Shown: positions 33,058 to 46,600 of the stretch, piece by piece
Layout of the letters: the number at the start of each line of letters is the position of its first letter
Numbering within the stretch: the first letter of the stretch is position 1
Source of the DNA: Bugula neritina
Taxonomy: Eukaryota; Bryozoa; Gymnolaemata; Cheilostomatida; Bugulidae
Reading direction: 5' to 3'
DNA length: 64,000 nt
Assembly (NCBI GenBank): GCA_964035545.1
Contig: OZ037773.1
Coordinates: 3,017,751 to 3,081,750, forward strand
The notes under the pieces: model-generated
Told to the model about the DNA's origin: nothing
Seen by the model: only the letters and a program-made list of their open reading frames with translations
The model's database searches: none
Made by a program: the position numbers and the translations under genes

Positions 33058-36000
33058 ATGGAGTTTGTCACTATGAATATTCCAGCTTCATGCATCCTAT
33101 TGGTAATCCTGTGTGAGTATAATATTGATATTTGCTTATATATATAGATGTGTGTGTGCTTGAAGGGTAAAGTTGATATAGAATTCTGATGACGCTATAA
33201 AATTTATTCTTTATACAATATGGCAGAAACAGACAGAATCAGTAAATTTTGGTAGAAATAGAGAATATAATAATTATATCCATCACCATATTGTAAGTAT
33301 TATTATAAGTATAATATATTTAACAGTCAAGGTTCCTTACTCCAACTTGACTGTGTGTTGCACCTGTTATTGATTTAGCTAAGAAAACTATTACAGCGTG
33401 ACAGCTTTTGTAACTCTTGAAGGTGCGCCCCTATTAGAAGCCGTTTCTGTAACAATTCCCCGTTCACGAGGTCCTGTAGATGAGATTGATGTACGCGTGT
33501 TTGGTGAACATACAACCTCCATGATACCAACGTTTGAAAACCATATTGAGAATGAATTTTATTTAATTCCCACTGAAATTTGCTTTGGCTTCTCTTGTGC
33601 TATACAATTTTGTGTTACTTCACCTGTTCGTGTATATTGTACCAAACTCTGCAATCTGGGTAAGTAATAATCCATTTTGATTTGTTGACTGTTTTTCTGC
33701 TAAATAAATAAATTTATTATTATATATTTTTGTTACATATATTTCAATACATTTATTTAGAGCAATATTATACTTAGAATATTATAGTATTATACTCTAG
33801 AGTCTACTATATATAATGCATCAAATTATGGAGTTTTGTCATAGCTACATGGCTGTGCAAGCAGTAAAGGTAAAACTTGCTATAGAACAAAATCTTTGTC
33901 TTACTGCAGTTGTACATGGTGAGTTCTTGGATGCAATTGCTATGGACTCTTTGATAATTATTCTGACCAGACAGAACTCGATTCTTGTCTTAGAGAAACC
34001 AACAGGACTGGTAGATTCTGACAAGCTCTGTACATTTGAACCGTCAAGTTTTTCATTTTTTTCAACAGATAAAAAGTATATTGAAAATGTAAAGGTAAGG
34101 AGGTCATGCAACTATACTAGTTCTATCAAACACTAGAGCTTTCACTGAAATAAGGGAACACATGTGTTATCTCAAAGTTGAAGGCATTAGCATGAGAATA
34201 ATTATATATTAGGAGAAACTATCAGTTGTGCCATAAGCTACATGTCAACATCCAGGTATCCCAACTTATATTATATAGAAGAATATCAATGAATATTATA
34301 TGCATTATGAACCTAACATGTGTACCCATACTTAATAGAAGTGGCAGAGGTTTTTCATACTAAATGAAACAAGAACAGATATTCTAGTTAATTTAAATAA
34401 ATGTAATAGTTACTGAAACTTAACCTAGATATAAATTATTATGCAGCAGACTACAGTTGCCTGTACCTCATTTCAAGATGAACATACTAAAAGTACCTCT
34501 AGTCTAGGTTGTCATACTTATTGTTTCAGATCTTCCCCTACAGCTCAGTAGAGTTCTTTGCAAGTTGGACAGATTCTAAGAAAGACAAGGTAGTAATAGC
34601 TCTGTTGAACACTGAAACCAGTTCTCACACTTACCTGTCTCACAGCTACAACAATGGACCTCTCTCAGCTCTAACTCTGTCAAACTGTGACCAGTACAAT
34701 CTTGTTACCGCAGAGTTTATTTGGAGAACCGAAGAGATTTGTGTTCAGTTCAGCAAACTCAACACGAAACATGATTTTGTTAGTGTTAAGAGATTCTGCT
34801 TACCTGTCCCAGAAAGTGGTGAGAAGTTTAATATATTGCAAATTTCAACTAATTGTTAGCTATACCGTTGTATACACCTGTCAGATCGCAGGGAAGGGAA
34901 ATGATATAGTAGCTAGACATATTATTCTTTCCCTCCTGATTTGTCTAGTGAAAAATGTTTTTATGATTTTGGAATTCCATAGAGCTTCTTCAAATCTAAG
35001 CTACAAGTCTGAGTTCAAAGTTGGGTCAATAGCAAATGCGCAGACATGTTAGGTAAATGTTGGTAAACTCAAGAGACTATTGGTCAAAACTGGGACTAAA
35101 ATTTGTCTACTGCTCAGTCTAAAATAGCCTAGAGACCCATCTATACTAGCTGCCATGAATCCTCATATATATATTAACATTCAAAGTAATATCTGCACTG
35201 CAAGTCACAGGAGTTATGTCATCCTGATACAACTTGGATATGTTGTAGATGTTGAGGGAATCCTCGATCTGTTTGTGAGCTGTAACTACATACTCTATCT
35301 TATTGTGACCAATACAAGGCTAAGCAATGTCCTTTACAAATGGGAGTGGCCAACCATAACAGACTTCACTGAAGAGCTCAAAGTAACCAATGCCAACCCT
35401 CCACTGGTAGGAAGTAAGAGTAAACTACTCTTCTACAATAACAAAGGAAACATCCTGTTAGTGGATTTGGGTAAGTGGGTTTATATTTCCACTCAATATA
35501 CATAAGGTTCTCAATATATTATATTATATTCTATATGCATGGTTGTTGTTGTGTTGCATGTAAGCTGTAATTAATCTCTTCATAGCCCACATTTCTAGAT
35601 TATAATGAATGTAGATTGTCTCCCTTGCAGAAAAGACTTCAAAAGGTCAAGACCCAGACACTTCTGCTGACAACAGCCCAACATTTTCAATTTCTGACTT
35701 CCCTGCTGTTCTCCAGACATTTCCTAGTATAGCTGACACTGCAACCAGTCCGGCAGCGTATCCCGACAGCTTGGCAGCATCAGAGGCAGCACCAGAGGCT
35801 GTACCACAGGCAGTGCCACAGGCATCATCAGAGCTAACACAACCAGGCACATGCTCTAAACGTGCTGGGAACTTTCCCAATGCAGTAAACCAAATGCAGA
35901 TGAAGAGGTATAGGTTCAAAATCTCCTCATTCTGTAGACATAGATACCATCGGTATAGAGAAGCTGCCAGACTTCAGCTGGCTCCAGGAGAATCTACCCG

Positions 36001-36175
36001 TGAATGTGCTGTAGAGTGTGCTTTTGCTCACCAACAAACCCAGTGTGTAGGATTTGTCTTCAATTTGGCTCAAGGCAGCTGTAGCTTGCTTACATGGGCT
36101 GAATCTAAAAATTCCTTTTCATATCATGATTATCGTGATGAAAATTATGTTTGTTATGAAAGGATTGACAACTAA
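33058..36175 (+). CDS. Secreted protein with C-terminal PAN/Apple-like domain, otherwise unrecognised
   Basis: Exons 33058-33112, 33405-33659, 33865-34094, 34530-34818, 35249-35470 and 35631-36175 (TAA) join in phase to about 531 residues. Residues 1-30 form a signal peptide (MNIPASCILLVIL core). Residues about 30-340 are alternating hydrophobic strands with scattered cysteines (EICFGFSCAIQFCV, LDAIAMDSLIIILT, ILDLFVSCNYILYLIV), perhaps a beta-sheet or propeller-like fold; I cannot assign a family. An Ala/Pro/Glu-rich linker with EAVPQAVPQA repeats follows, then a PAN/Apple-like module at the end (STRECAVECAFA...CVGFVFNLAQGSCSLLTW...NYVCYE). PAN domains bind protein or carbohydrate ligands outside cells. 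No transmembrane segment is seen, so it is likely secreted. Acceptors at 33405 and 35249 were chosen because they alone keep the phase. Confidence 0.7.
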
Positions 36176-36752
36176 GTTCTGTTTTGGTTAAAACTCACAA
36201 CTTGAATGTAGCATTTATCTATGTGTGCGTGCGTGCGTGTGTGCTCTCGTAACGAACTCGTGCCGTGTGCTTGTGGTTAGGTTCTATTCCCATTTCTGTT
36301 GTTGAGGGATGCTTCATTAGCTTCGTTAAGTATATATATAGCCCTTTTCTCACAAGCGTAGATTGCGTCTTTTACATGTTTTGTTAAAGGAAGTGTTGTA
36401 TACATTTCCATGTTGTATCATATTCTATTTTTTATCTTTGTTGCTAGATGGGTTTACAGTGCTGGTTGTAAATTATATTTCTGATGTTGATACATCTATT
36501 TGTTGTACCAGTTATATTTTATTAAACCTGCTGCTTGATGTATCATGCATTTACTAAGACACTTTCCATTTAGTGGACACTATTGGCTACATTTACTAGC
36601 TGGTCTGTTTGCTGCGTTTGGGGCTCTCTGATCATGGTTCCTAATGATACAGTTAATTGGTTTTTACAGCATCTGTGGCCCAGTTTGATATTCTTTCTGT
36701 TTGGGTAGCTTAAGTACAGTTTCAGCCCTCAAACATTTATTGTTCTCATATT

Positions 36753-36758
36753 AATAAA
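36753..36758 (+). promoter_or_regulatory. Poly(A) signal AATAAA, PAN-domain gene
   Basis: First AATAAA after the stop, 578 bp downstream; 36176-36780 is probably the 3' UTR. Confidence 0.45.
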
Positions 36759-36799
36759 ATTGCTTCTTCAAGATATTCGATAGTTTTACGAAAATGGTG

Positions 36800-38700
36800 A
36801 GTTACACCATCATATATTTCCTCTTGTTCTTATAGGTTTGAGTGGGTTGAGTATAAACTTTGATTTAGACTTTAGCTTGTATGCATATATCCACTTTTGC
36901 CTGGTACTTTTTGGTGTTGCTTGATGGTCTGTTGGAAATTGTTTCCAAATCACTGATTGATTTTGAGTAGAAAAGTACGCCAATCAAAGTGCAACATTTT
37001 GCACCTTCATCTCTGCCCATGGTGATGTCATATAGAGAGTTGCTCTCCTTACTCATAGAAAATTACAGTAAGCTCAATTTATGTTACAGTTGTGTCTTCT
37101 GAAGTCATAAGTCAACTGCAATATTCAGCAAGTTTTTGGTTAAACAGAAATGAAATCAACAATGAATATATAACAAATAATCAATGTGCCTGCTACCTTG
37201 ATTGGTGGACTATTAATGTTTACTGCAGATGTGTTGATCCAAATAATTAGAGTTGGTATAACTAGCTTGTAGATTTGGTCTGTGTACTCAGCTTTCATAG
37301 GCCATTATATCACCATGACTATTGTCAAAACATTTTACAGTGACTTAGTAAATAATACTATTCGAGTATATATATATCATAATTTTCATTTAGCAAACTT
37401 ATAGTATTTCAAATATTGTATACAATGATAGAGTACACTATCACACGTAACACAAAGTATAGAATGTAAGACATGATTTATTGATTATGTTCTCCAGTAT
37501 GGAAAATAGAATGTAATAATAGTATTACATTCATTTAGCATTGCATAATGTTATCGCTGCTTATAATAATTAGGTAATGTTGTAAACTTTTATTTATTTG
37601 TTGAGACGCATATAAACAGTCTCTTCTGCCGTTTCATCAGGAAAAGTTATTACTTTTCTTTTCATTTAGGCATCGTCAGTTTGAAAACATAAAATTTATT
37701 GGTAAAACAAAAGCTATAATTAATGAGAATGGGAAATATTACGTATAAATGAGTTAGTCAGTGTATTAATTTGCATGTTCAAAGTTGTACTGTAATATTT
37801 TAATGTTATACTAGTTATAAAAGGTATAAAAGTCATATTAAAGCTGCAATTTAAATGAAACTAAGAAAAGGTAGTATAAATCAGTTACTCAGTGTTTTAA
37901 TTAGAATAATATATTGAAGTTGGAATTTGACTCAAATTGTTTTATGTCCAATAGTTATATTTTGTTTTATTATTTGACATACTGGACTTGTGTTTACAAG
38001 AATAGTGTCGTTTGTTTTAGATGCTAACAAATACTATATAACTCATTGTTTTGTGTTTTTTGTTGTACTGCTGGTTATATAATTTGTAAGAATATTTATT
38101 TTTGTTGTTGTTATATGTGTAAGATCTTGTTTATATAAAAATGACACGGGCCAATGAGGACGATGTCACAGTTTGTAACTGGATTTATTTGAAATAGTTC
38201 AGCAATAAAAACCAATGGGAAAGTAATAACAATATTGGCTTTTTTTTCTTAACCCTAAATATATGAAATAATTGGATACATTCTGCAAATGATTATGAAA
38301 TAAAAAAATTTAATAAAGAGCAATTTCATTCTTTATCTGAGCATATATACATGTGGTATAATAATGAAATAAGGTACAGTTATTATAATAAAATATATAA
38401 ATAACTGTTTCTCATAACAAAACAAAACGGTATTGGATTATAGTCTGTTACCAATATGATACTGAACCCGGTTTTCCTAGCAGAAGAAAAATCTAGAGAG
38501 TTATCTTCTCTCGATGAGCTGACAACTCCTAGTATAGCAAGTTATTATTCCTGCAAGCTAAATTATGAAGATAATATGAAGGTGTAAAATATGTTGCAGT
38601 TTGTAGAGTACCTTACAGGTTTTCAGTAGTTAACAAACTCCATCTGTGCTTAAGACTGTATCACTCATACGCTCATGAAAATACGAAACCATTTCATATA
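36800..38700. other. Gene-free AT-rich stretch
   Basis: No exon, repeat unit or RNA gene that I can support on either strand. Confidence 0.4.
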
Positions 38701-38701
38701 T

Positions 38702-38780
<79 letters not shown>
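38701..38780. repeat. (AT)n microsatellite
   Basis: About 80 bp of nearly pure TA dinucleotide. Confidence 0.95.
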
Positions 38781-38789
<9 letters not shown>

Positions 38790-40011
38790 CATGAAATCTT
38801 TACAATGTGACACAGCATATAATTATGATACACTGTATATAGACTTTTACTGTTGGTATTATAGTAGAGATTAACTGAAACTGAATGTGAGGATCTAATC
38901 ACAACACTGTCAAAAAATGTATAAACGTAAAACATAGAGTATAACATTCTTGAATTTGTCACAACAAAAGCCATTAAAATATTATGCATTGTATATCACA
39001 GTAAACTTTTGATTAGTAGTATAAGTGTTATTGCTAGAAATTTTCATCATGGTGAGCTCATTTGATTTGCTTCCTTTAAAAACATTCAGAGTTATGTTAG
39101 TGATGACGCTTTAAGGTGACAAGAAAAAAGTGTAAGTATATTAAGCACTAACAAATAATATAGTAGAGTCATATGACACTTTTTATAGACAAGCCTAGAG
39201 CACTTTATTGCCAAGTTGTTTAAAATAAATATAGGCAACAGCATTAAAAATATTTCTCTATACATCCATATACAACTATTTTTTCAAACATTTAATAACC
39301 TTTGTAAACAATCAGTTATTTAATGTTGATCGAGTTTATGAATAAAAATATTATGGATAATTATAAAGTAGTGTGGAAGCCAGGTTAAGTACACAGGAGG
39401 AATTTTATGTGACACTATTAATGCAGATTCTTTACAGATCTGATATATCTCCAATATATATTGTATAATCTCAGTAAATACTGTTGGTGATGTCAAGAGG
39501 AGCATTCATGCAGTCAGTTTCTCCTGTTCCACATATAAATAAGTTCTTATATTCTGTCATATGAAAATCTTTTCCTTCAAGGTTTCTCGAAGGGATATGG
39601 ACTACAATGTTTCAAGTGAGTATTAGTTCGGTGTGAAAGTCATCATATATGTTTAAAAGCAGTGTTAGAGCTGATACATTGACAATGTTTTGTAACAGCA
39701 CAGTTACTATAGCTAGAACTGCTAATATGAGCATCTATAATTGTTGGTAGTAACATTGCATGAACTGAAACCATACTTCAATAGGTAGTAATGCATCATT
39801 GTTTATCATCATATATGAGCGGAAGATTATATCCTATCAACAACCACTGTATGTTAAGGGTTACAGTATTTTTTTCAAAGACATTAACAATGAACTCTTT
39901 TTCACAAATACTATTTTATTTAAAATTATTTGAACGTATATAAACACAGTATTCTTGTCATTTAAAACTGTCTTTAATGTTTTAATGAGCCATTCAATGG
40001 ATAATTTAGAA

Positions 40012-40203
40012 ATGGGAATATTGAAGTTGCAGCCTATTATTTGCTCTGTGGTTATTTTTGTTTTCCCAGCTCACTTACACAGTGCATCACACGGCTTTTA
40101 CGACTGTCAGGGTCGATCCTCATTTTGCCATTTCGCGATATTAGCCGCAATAAACAATATATTTTCGTGCGATAACATCGACTGTCTAGGGCGCTACTGT
40201 TGA
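40012..40203 (+). CDS. Possible small secreted cysteine-containing peptide
   Basis: 63 codons from ATG 40012. The first 25 residues (LQPIICSVVIFVFPAHLHSA) look like a signal peptide; the remainder has five cysteines (FYDCQGRSSFC, IFSCDNIDC, RYC) and ends at TGA. The local sequence has more CpG than its surroundings. Nothing shows it is transcribed, there is no family match that I know, and an odd cysteine number argues against a disulfide-locked peptide unless it dimerises. It may be a chance frame. Confidence 0.25.
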   Translation: MGILKLQPIICSVVIFVFPAHLHSASHGFYDCQGRSSFCHFAILAAINNIFSCDNIDCLGRYC

Positions 40204-41100
40204 CGAATCAGAACAAAGAGAGCACATGAGTGCTGTAAACATGTACGTGTTGTTATGGTTACTAATGATGATCTGCTACGTAATTTTTGTAGTAGACAAC
40301 TCTCACAGAAATCATTAATTTGTCTTTTCCTTATTTAGCTAACAACTTTTGCCTAGAAAAGAGAGAAGGCAAGGTGGCTCAAGCGATGCTGTATTTTTTT
40401 AGAATGTTTTAGCTTAAATTCTGTTTGGTTTATCCTACTAGAATGTTACCTGCTGCAGCATCAACACTATCATTGCAAAACTATATCTACTTATAACAAA
40501 ATCTTGATGCCCATAGCAAAATTATATACTTTATTGTGGCGGATGTGCAAGAGTTTGGAGTCATCTCATCAATTACACATAGCAACAGAAGAACACAATA
40601 TAGAAATAACAGAAAGCCAAAGACGGTATACCTTTATTTTTAACCAAGAAAGAATTTTGTTAAACATTATATTGTTAAGTTCACCATAAAAAAACTGATT
40701 TTACAAGTGGTTACATCTTTTCCGAAAATAAAGGTGCCATGAAGCAGCCGAAAATGAAGTCGTCCGCTCACCAGACACCTAAAAAATAATTATGCAACAT
40801 GATATTTTCAAAATTAAACACAGATATGCAACAGTCATCACCTACATAATTTTTTATAAATTTAACAAGCTTGTTTAGTGAAAGTGTATAATACAAACAC
40901 TAATGTTGATAGCGAAAATGCCATGTTCATGCAAGATAGTAAATCAATATAAATAAGAAGTCATATCATATCTATGTTATATATGTATTCAATTCTGGTT
41001 TATGCTTTATGCCTTCAACTATGAGTGCACAACCACTAATCCTATTTCTACCAACACCATCTCTACCGCTAACAGTACTAACGTCAGAACCAAAAACAAC

Positions 41101-41335
41101 TTCACCACTACTACTAATAATTCTATTATTTTATTATTATTACTTCTACTACTATACTACTGCTACTGCTACTACTACTACTACTAGTGCTACTGCTACT
41201 GCTACTACTACTTCTACTACTGCTGCTGCTGCTACTACTTCTACTACTGCTACTACTGCTGCTACTACTACTACTGCTACTACTACTACTGCTACTACTA
41301 CTTTTACCACTACTAATATTGTTTCTACTACAAAT
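41101..41335. repeat. (ACT)n/(GCT)n trinucleotide microsatellite
   Basis: About 235 bp of mixed TACTACTGCTGCT repeats; the open frames across it (Thr/Ala runs) are compositional. Confidence 0.9.
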
Positions 41336-43190
41336 ACTGTAAATCTTACCAGCAGCAAGTTATATTGGAAACTGTTTGCTCATATTTTTATCATTGTATT
41401 AGTGCAATAACAAAATGTTTATATTTTAATATAGTCAAACCTTTTAAAAAGCTACGCTGCTACTTATGAACTAAGAAGTTGTGCTACCCACCTTGATATG
41501 CACTCAGCTCTAACACCAAGCAGGTGGTTATGATGCTTCTCCACAATAGCCAGGCTATCCAGCTGTCCGATTGTATGCATCTACGTAAAAATTATTGGCA
41601 TATGGTGCAAGAAATGATTAAAAACCAGATAGGTGTGCTAGAATTTATACAGCATAATATAGAGTAAGGTAAAAGAGAACAGACCGTCAAGTGGTACAGC
41701 ATAGAAACAATTACTAGCTATTATATGCTTTATAGAAGTTGGCAAATTGTAGCCCACTAGATATGAACTTTAGTTAGCATTTTATTTTGGCTTTCAGCAA
41801 CTGCTTTAATCACTGATCTTGGTAAAACCAATATGTTTACAAATTAACACCTCCACTAGATAGGTATACAGGTCAAAATATTCCAATTGGTGACATACTA
41901 AAAGAAAATGTATATTTATTCATTTTTAAAAGATTGCTAATAATTTATAAAACAGCGTCGAAATCACTAAAGTAACAGCGCAAATAAGTTTATTAAACAG
42001 CATTATAGGATTGCCTATTACTAGTTTCATGATTTCTATTATTTTACTGGTTTCAAACATAATATAGGCTGAAAAAGCAATATTAGTTCTCTCACTTTTG
42101 CTAACTACATTGCTTGGAAGGCCATCATAATTAGATTAGATCAAACAAATGTGTTGACAGGTAGACTGGAACAGGCCTAAAATTTGCAAGGTATAATTTA
42201 AATTTATCTGGCCTGAAATTGCTGAAACTGACAATACAATAATATGAGAAACGAGCAGGGTTTTTTATTAAAGCTAGCAAAAATAATTCCTCTACATATA
42301 ATTAACATACAGTCCATACATATAATATATTACTATGTCCAGGCAGCAGTGCTTGTTCTAGCCAAAAGAAAACTGATTTAATGGCTGATTTTAATGGCCA
42401 ACAAGAAATTTATGGCGCACAGTGGCATTGTCATATTTTTAATATTCAAAATTACAGTTCTAATCTATCAATCATTTTATCAATACTACTATACTATAAT
42501 CTACTCCTGCTGCTGCTGCTGCTGGTTCTACCACTGCTACCATACTGTTGAGTAATGCAAGCTAAGTAATTTAAATTACAATTAAAAAAATTATCGGACT
42601 TTCTTTTCTATTACCTGTCTAGTTTAGCATTTCTTTCATCATAGCTTGCCATATTAACTTGAAAATTCACAGGGTTTGAGTTAGACCTATGGAATATACT
42701 TACAAGTAGAATGAACCCACAGTTCTGCAATATATCATAAAAACATTCAAAATAAAACTATAGGAAAACCAAGTAAATGCTTCTAAGTATTAGCGCAAGT
42801 AAAGATGCTATGCAATCTATCCAACATGCAGCCAAATGTCTCAAAATAGGCTTCAGAGTTATAAATATAAAATGTTTCCAAATCAAGGCTAGCAACACTT
42901 CTGTTGTTGTGATAGCAAATTTTGCTTAATAAAGTAAGGAAACCAGCTTCCCTTGCATGACTCAATTTCTATTAAAGAAAAATTATACTCTCCTATAATC
43001 GCTGAAACACAGGCCTGTCACAAGTACATGAATGGTAAATTTAGATGTTTTCCTAAAACCATCATCAAAACAGTAAACACACTGCAAAATATTTATTTTT
43101 ACTTTTTCTGCTCAAACATTTAAATGGGCTCTGCAGGATATGACAAATACCAAAATAATTCGGCTTTGTGAACTAGCAAATATGGACAAA
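41336..43190. other. Gene-free stretch
   Basis: AT-rich; a short TGCTGCTGCTGCT run at 42508-42540. No exon that I can support. Confidence 0.4.
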
Positions 43191-43204
43191 CAAACACCCT
43201 AATA

Positions 43205-43680
43205 TTCACGCCAAAAGAAAAGTCTACGCAGTTGGTGTTCTCAGCATTCTTCCTTGTGAATCAAAAACATGGGCAACATGTGGACTGCAAGAATCAAAGC
43301 TCAGCACTTTTCATACCTGGAGTTTAAGATGCATGTTGAGTAAAATCTGGGAAGATAAAATGATAAATGAAGATGTATTTGAAATCACAGACCCGGATTC
43401 TCTTTCTTCAAAACTGAATTTCTTCTGTCTTCACTGGGCTGGTCAACATGCCAAAGTATCTCATCCGCCGCACTCGATTGCATGCATTAATATCAAAAGG
43501 AACTCATCCAGCTAGAAGAACTTATATCTAAGGTTTGAGGATGTCCTGAAACAAGAGCTTAAGGAATTTTACATAAAATCCAATCAATTTACCACCTCTC
43601 AAATGGAGGCAAAGCATTCTTGCAGGATGGGCATTCAACACTGGAAACAATATAAAGGGAGCTATGGCTAGATGTTCAAG
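43205..43680 (+). pseudogene. Degenerate non-LTR retrotransposon RT tail (second family)
   Basis: Broken plus-strand frames read KVYAVGVLSILPCESKTWAT, ESKLSTFHTWSLRCMLSKIW, EDKMINEDVFEI and LNFFCLHWAGQHAK. These line up with the LLYGCETWT...LNAFHLRCLRRIL...RLRWLGHV region of non-LTR RT ORFs. Frameshifts and stops interrupt it. It is distinct from the 27.1-kb copy in sequence and strand. Confidence 0.7.
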
Positions 43681-43699
43681 ACATGAATGCTAAGGGTGT

Positions 43700-46600
43700 C
43701 ATGTATATGATCACTGAGATATTTATGACAATCTCTCAATATACCTTAGCATATTAAATATGCTTGTAGTTATAGCTATTACTATAGTTGTTATATATGC
43801 TACTAACTAACAAGCAATAACCGTATTACAAACATAGGTGAATAAGAAAAATAATTCAACAGTGGTGATATCAGTATAGGTATTATAATTTAGCAATTGG
43901 CATACAAATTAAAAATGATGAATATAATGATGGTTAAAGTTATTAGATACCTAAACTTATACCTATATTAATTAAAACAGTGACTTGTTGAAAAATAAAT
44001 AAATTAATATTCATTAAAACTTTATTAAATTAAAAGATAATGTTGAAGTAAAATGAACAGTTAAAATTAATTTATTCACAATAATTTTAACTTTTTATGA
44101 TCAACCTTAAAATAAAAACTCAAGTATTTGTAGCAAAGTTTTGAATAAAGTTGGATTTTGCAACGGTTTGAGATACTTTCACTAGCACTATGTGCATAAC
44201 TGTATAAGTTTTATCATATTAATACAGTTACATACTCATACTCAAATATATAGTAACATTTTCAATAAATCAGGTATTGGTATTGAGATTGCGTTGGTCG
44301 AGATAACATCATGGTTACTCACTTATGGTTGTATACTTTAGCTTATACTTTTAGTTACATGTACTACTGCCCTATTATTAAACTTAATCTTAGTCTGTCA
44401 TCACTTAGAAAACATAGTTCAGTCTTGAGGCAAATCAGTTTGAGTGTCGTTAGTTTCATTACCACTAATCATTAGATTTAGTCAGTGTACTTAAAATTTA
44501 TTGATCAATATTACCATCAAATTTAAGTGACTATTATTATGAATACTATATCTATCAAATATCAAAAACTGCAAGCTTAATAAGTATGATTAAGAAAATC
44601 ACAGCCAACATGGCGATGATTGAATTGTATGCTCGTGCTATTGAGATTCCTAACATAAAGGTTAACCTTACATAATGATTAGATAACAATCATATTCAAT
44701 TTTTCATTACTGTCATTTGTTAGGAAAAGCATCCAGTCATAATTACTCCTATGCTCCAACCAAATAATTGCTTAGCCCCATTTAACAAAAAACCTTTCCC
44801 ATCAGGGGTTTCTCACAGGGATGCCAACTATAAACTTGCACAAGTTTTATTTAATAGTAAATTAATTTACTTATATAAAAATTATTACATTCACAGTGAT
44901 ACATTGATGGTCATAATGTTTTATATATCAATATCATCATTATGATACAATTATCACTATTACTATATGATATCTTATCAATAAAATTTCATAAAGTTCA
45001 TGAAAAACATTAAATATAACAATTTAATTAAAACTAAATCACTGCCAAAGGGCAAGGTAAAGTCAAAATTAAATAAGCTATAGGGTGTAGGCTATAAGTG
45101 TAAGTATAATTATCACTATAAAACTAAGTGACTGATGAGTTGGTACTTGGTAGAATAAACATAAAATGAACATAAACAATCATAAACTAAAACACCATTA
45201 CATATATGATTTATGACCCTTTGGTTTCTATTTTTAATTTTAGCTTTACCTTGTCTTTTGGCATTGGTTATAGTATTAGTTTAGGTTACACCACTATCAG
45301 TTACTATGACTATGAGTATGAGTGAGTAGCCTTGCCCGTAGAACTAGGAGTAAGAGTAGATCACTAGAAGTAGAAGTATGGGTATCGGGGTGTGACTATA
45401 AGTATAACTCATAGTCATAGTATGATTATCTTACTGAAAGTGATACTCATAAACCTCAAGTGATAATCATAATGATACTCAGCATGACATGTAAGGTGTA
45501 TGATAGTCAGTCTCGGTTATACAGAGTAGAATATCAAACTTTAAGTTTAACTGCTACTTTGAAGTAGGACTTAGACATCACCATTTATGGGTATGTCATG
45601 CCGTCATAGACTATAGACATAGTATAAGGTTCTAATACTATAAGTATAACTATTACTACTATAAGTATAAGTCTTTAAGTTTAAGTATAACTATATTTAC
45701 TATTGATTAATTTCGATTTGATACTATTACTATTACTATTAGTAATACTGTATTAGTATTAGTATTACACTTTACAGTATTACTATTAGTATTAGTTGAT
45801 CCCATACTGATAGTGATACTCATACCACTACCATTATGATTATGATTAAGAGTACTACAGTGAGTTATACTCACAGCTATACTGATTACTAATTTAAGAT
45901 CACTCTAATCAGTAACTGTTATCACTAAGTATTAGTGGATTATTTATCATTTTATGATTTTATCATAGTCATAGTGAAACTGATTGAGTAATACTTATAG
46001 TTATAGCTATATTCATATTGGTAGTGATACTGATAGTGATGCTGATAGACTTAGACTTAGAGTGTGAGTCAGAGTGAGAGCGATATTCATGTTTATAAAT
46101 ATGATTATAACTAAGACTAAGAGTAAGAGCAAATGTAAAGTCTAATCGTGACATTATAACTATTACCATTAGTGCATTCGTATTACTATTAGTATTAGTA
46201 TTACTAATTATTAATCTATTTTCCAATAATAACCATGCATATGCCCTAGCCTATAACTATAAGTTTGAGCACGCCTATGGTATTCAAAATTGAAATTGAA
46301 TCTTTGGGTCATTTGACCAAAGGAGCCGCGGACTCAATTAGGCATTGGACCTTGGGGGCGATTCTAGTGTTCAAGTAGAACCGATATTCGGTCAAAACAG
46401 GTCTGGTCTATCATGGTGGCCAGTAATTTATCTGCGCAAATTTACTCGACTCTTGTGTTCATAATAAACTCGGCCTGACTACTCCGCAAATGGGGCGATA
46501 ATCATAAATTTCATAATAATATATTATTAGAGACTAATTTAGTATGTATACACATGTCGGTAATTACAATCTAGTTCCATTCTTCAGGAAAACCCATTAC

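Noticed and set aside
34687..35052. Separate 121-codon ORF
   Set aside because: Overlaps the real exon 34530-34818 in another frame and runs into intron.
41009..41410. Thr/Ala-rich frames
   Set aside because: Trinucleotide microsatellite translated in several frames.
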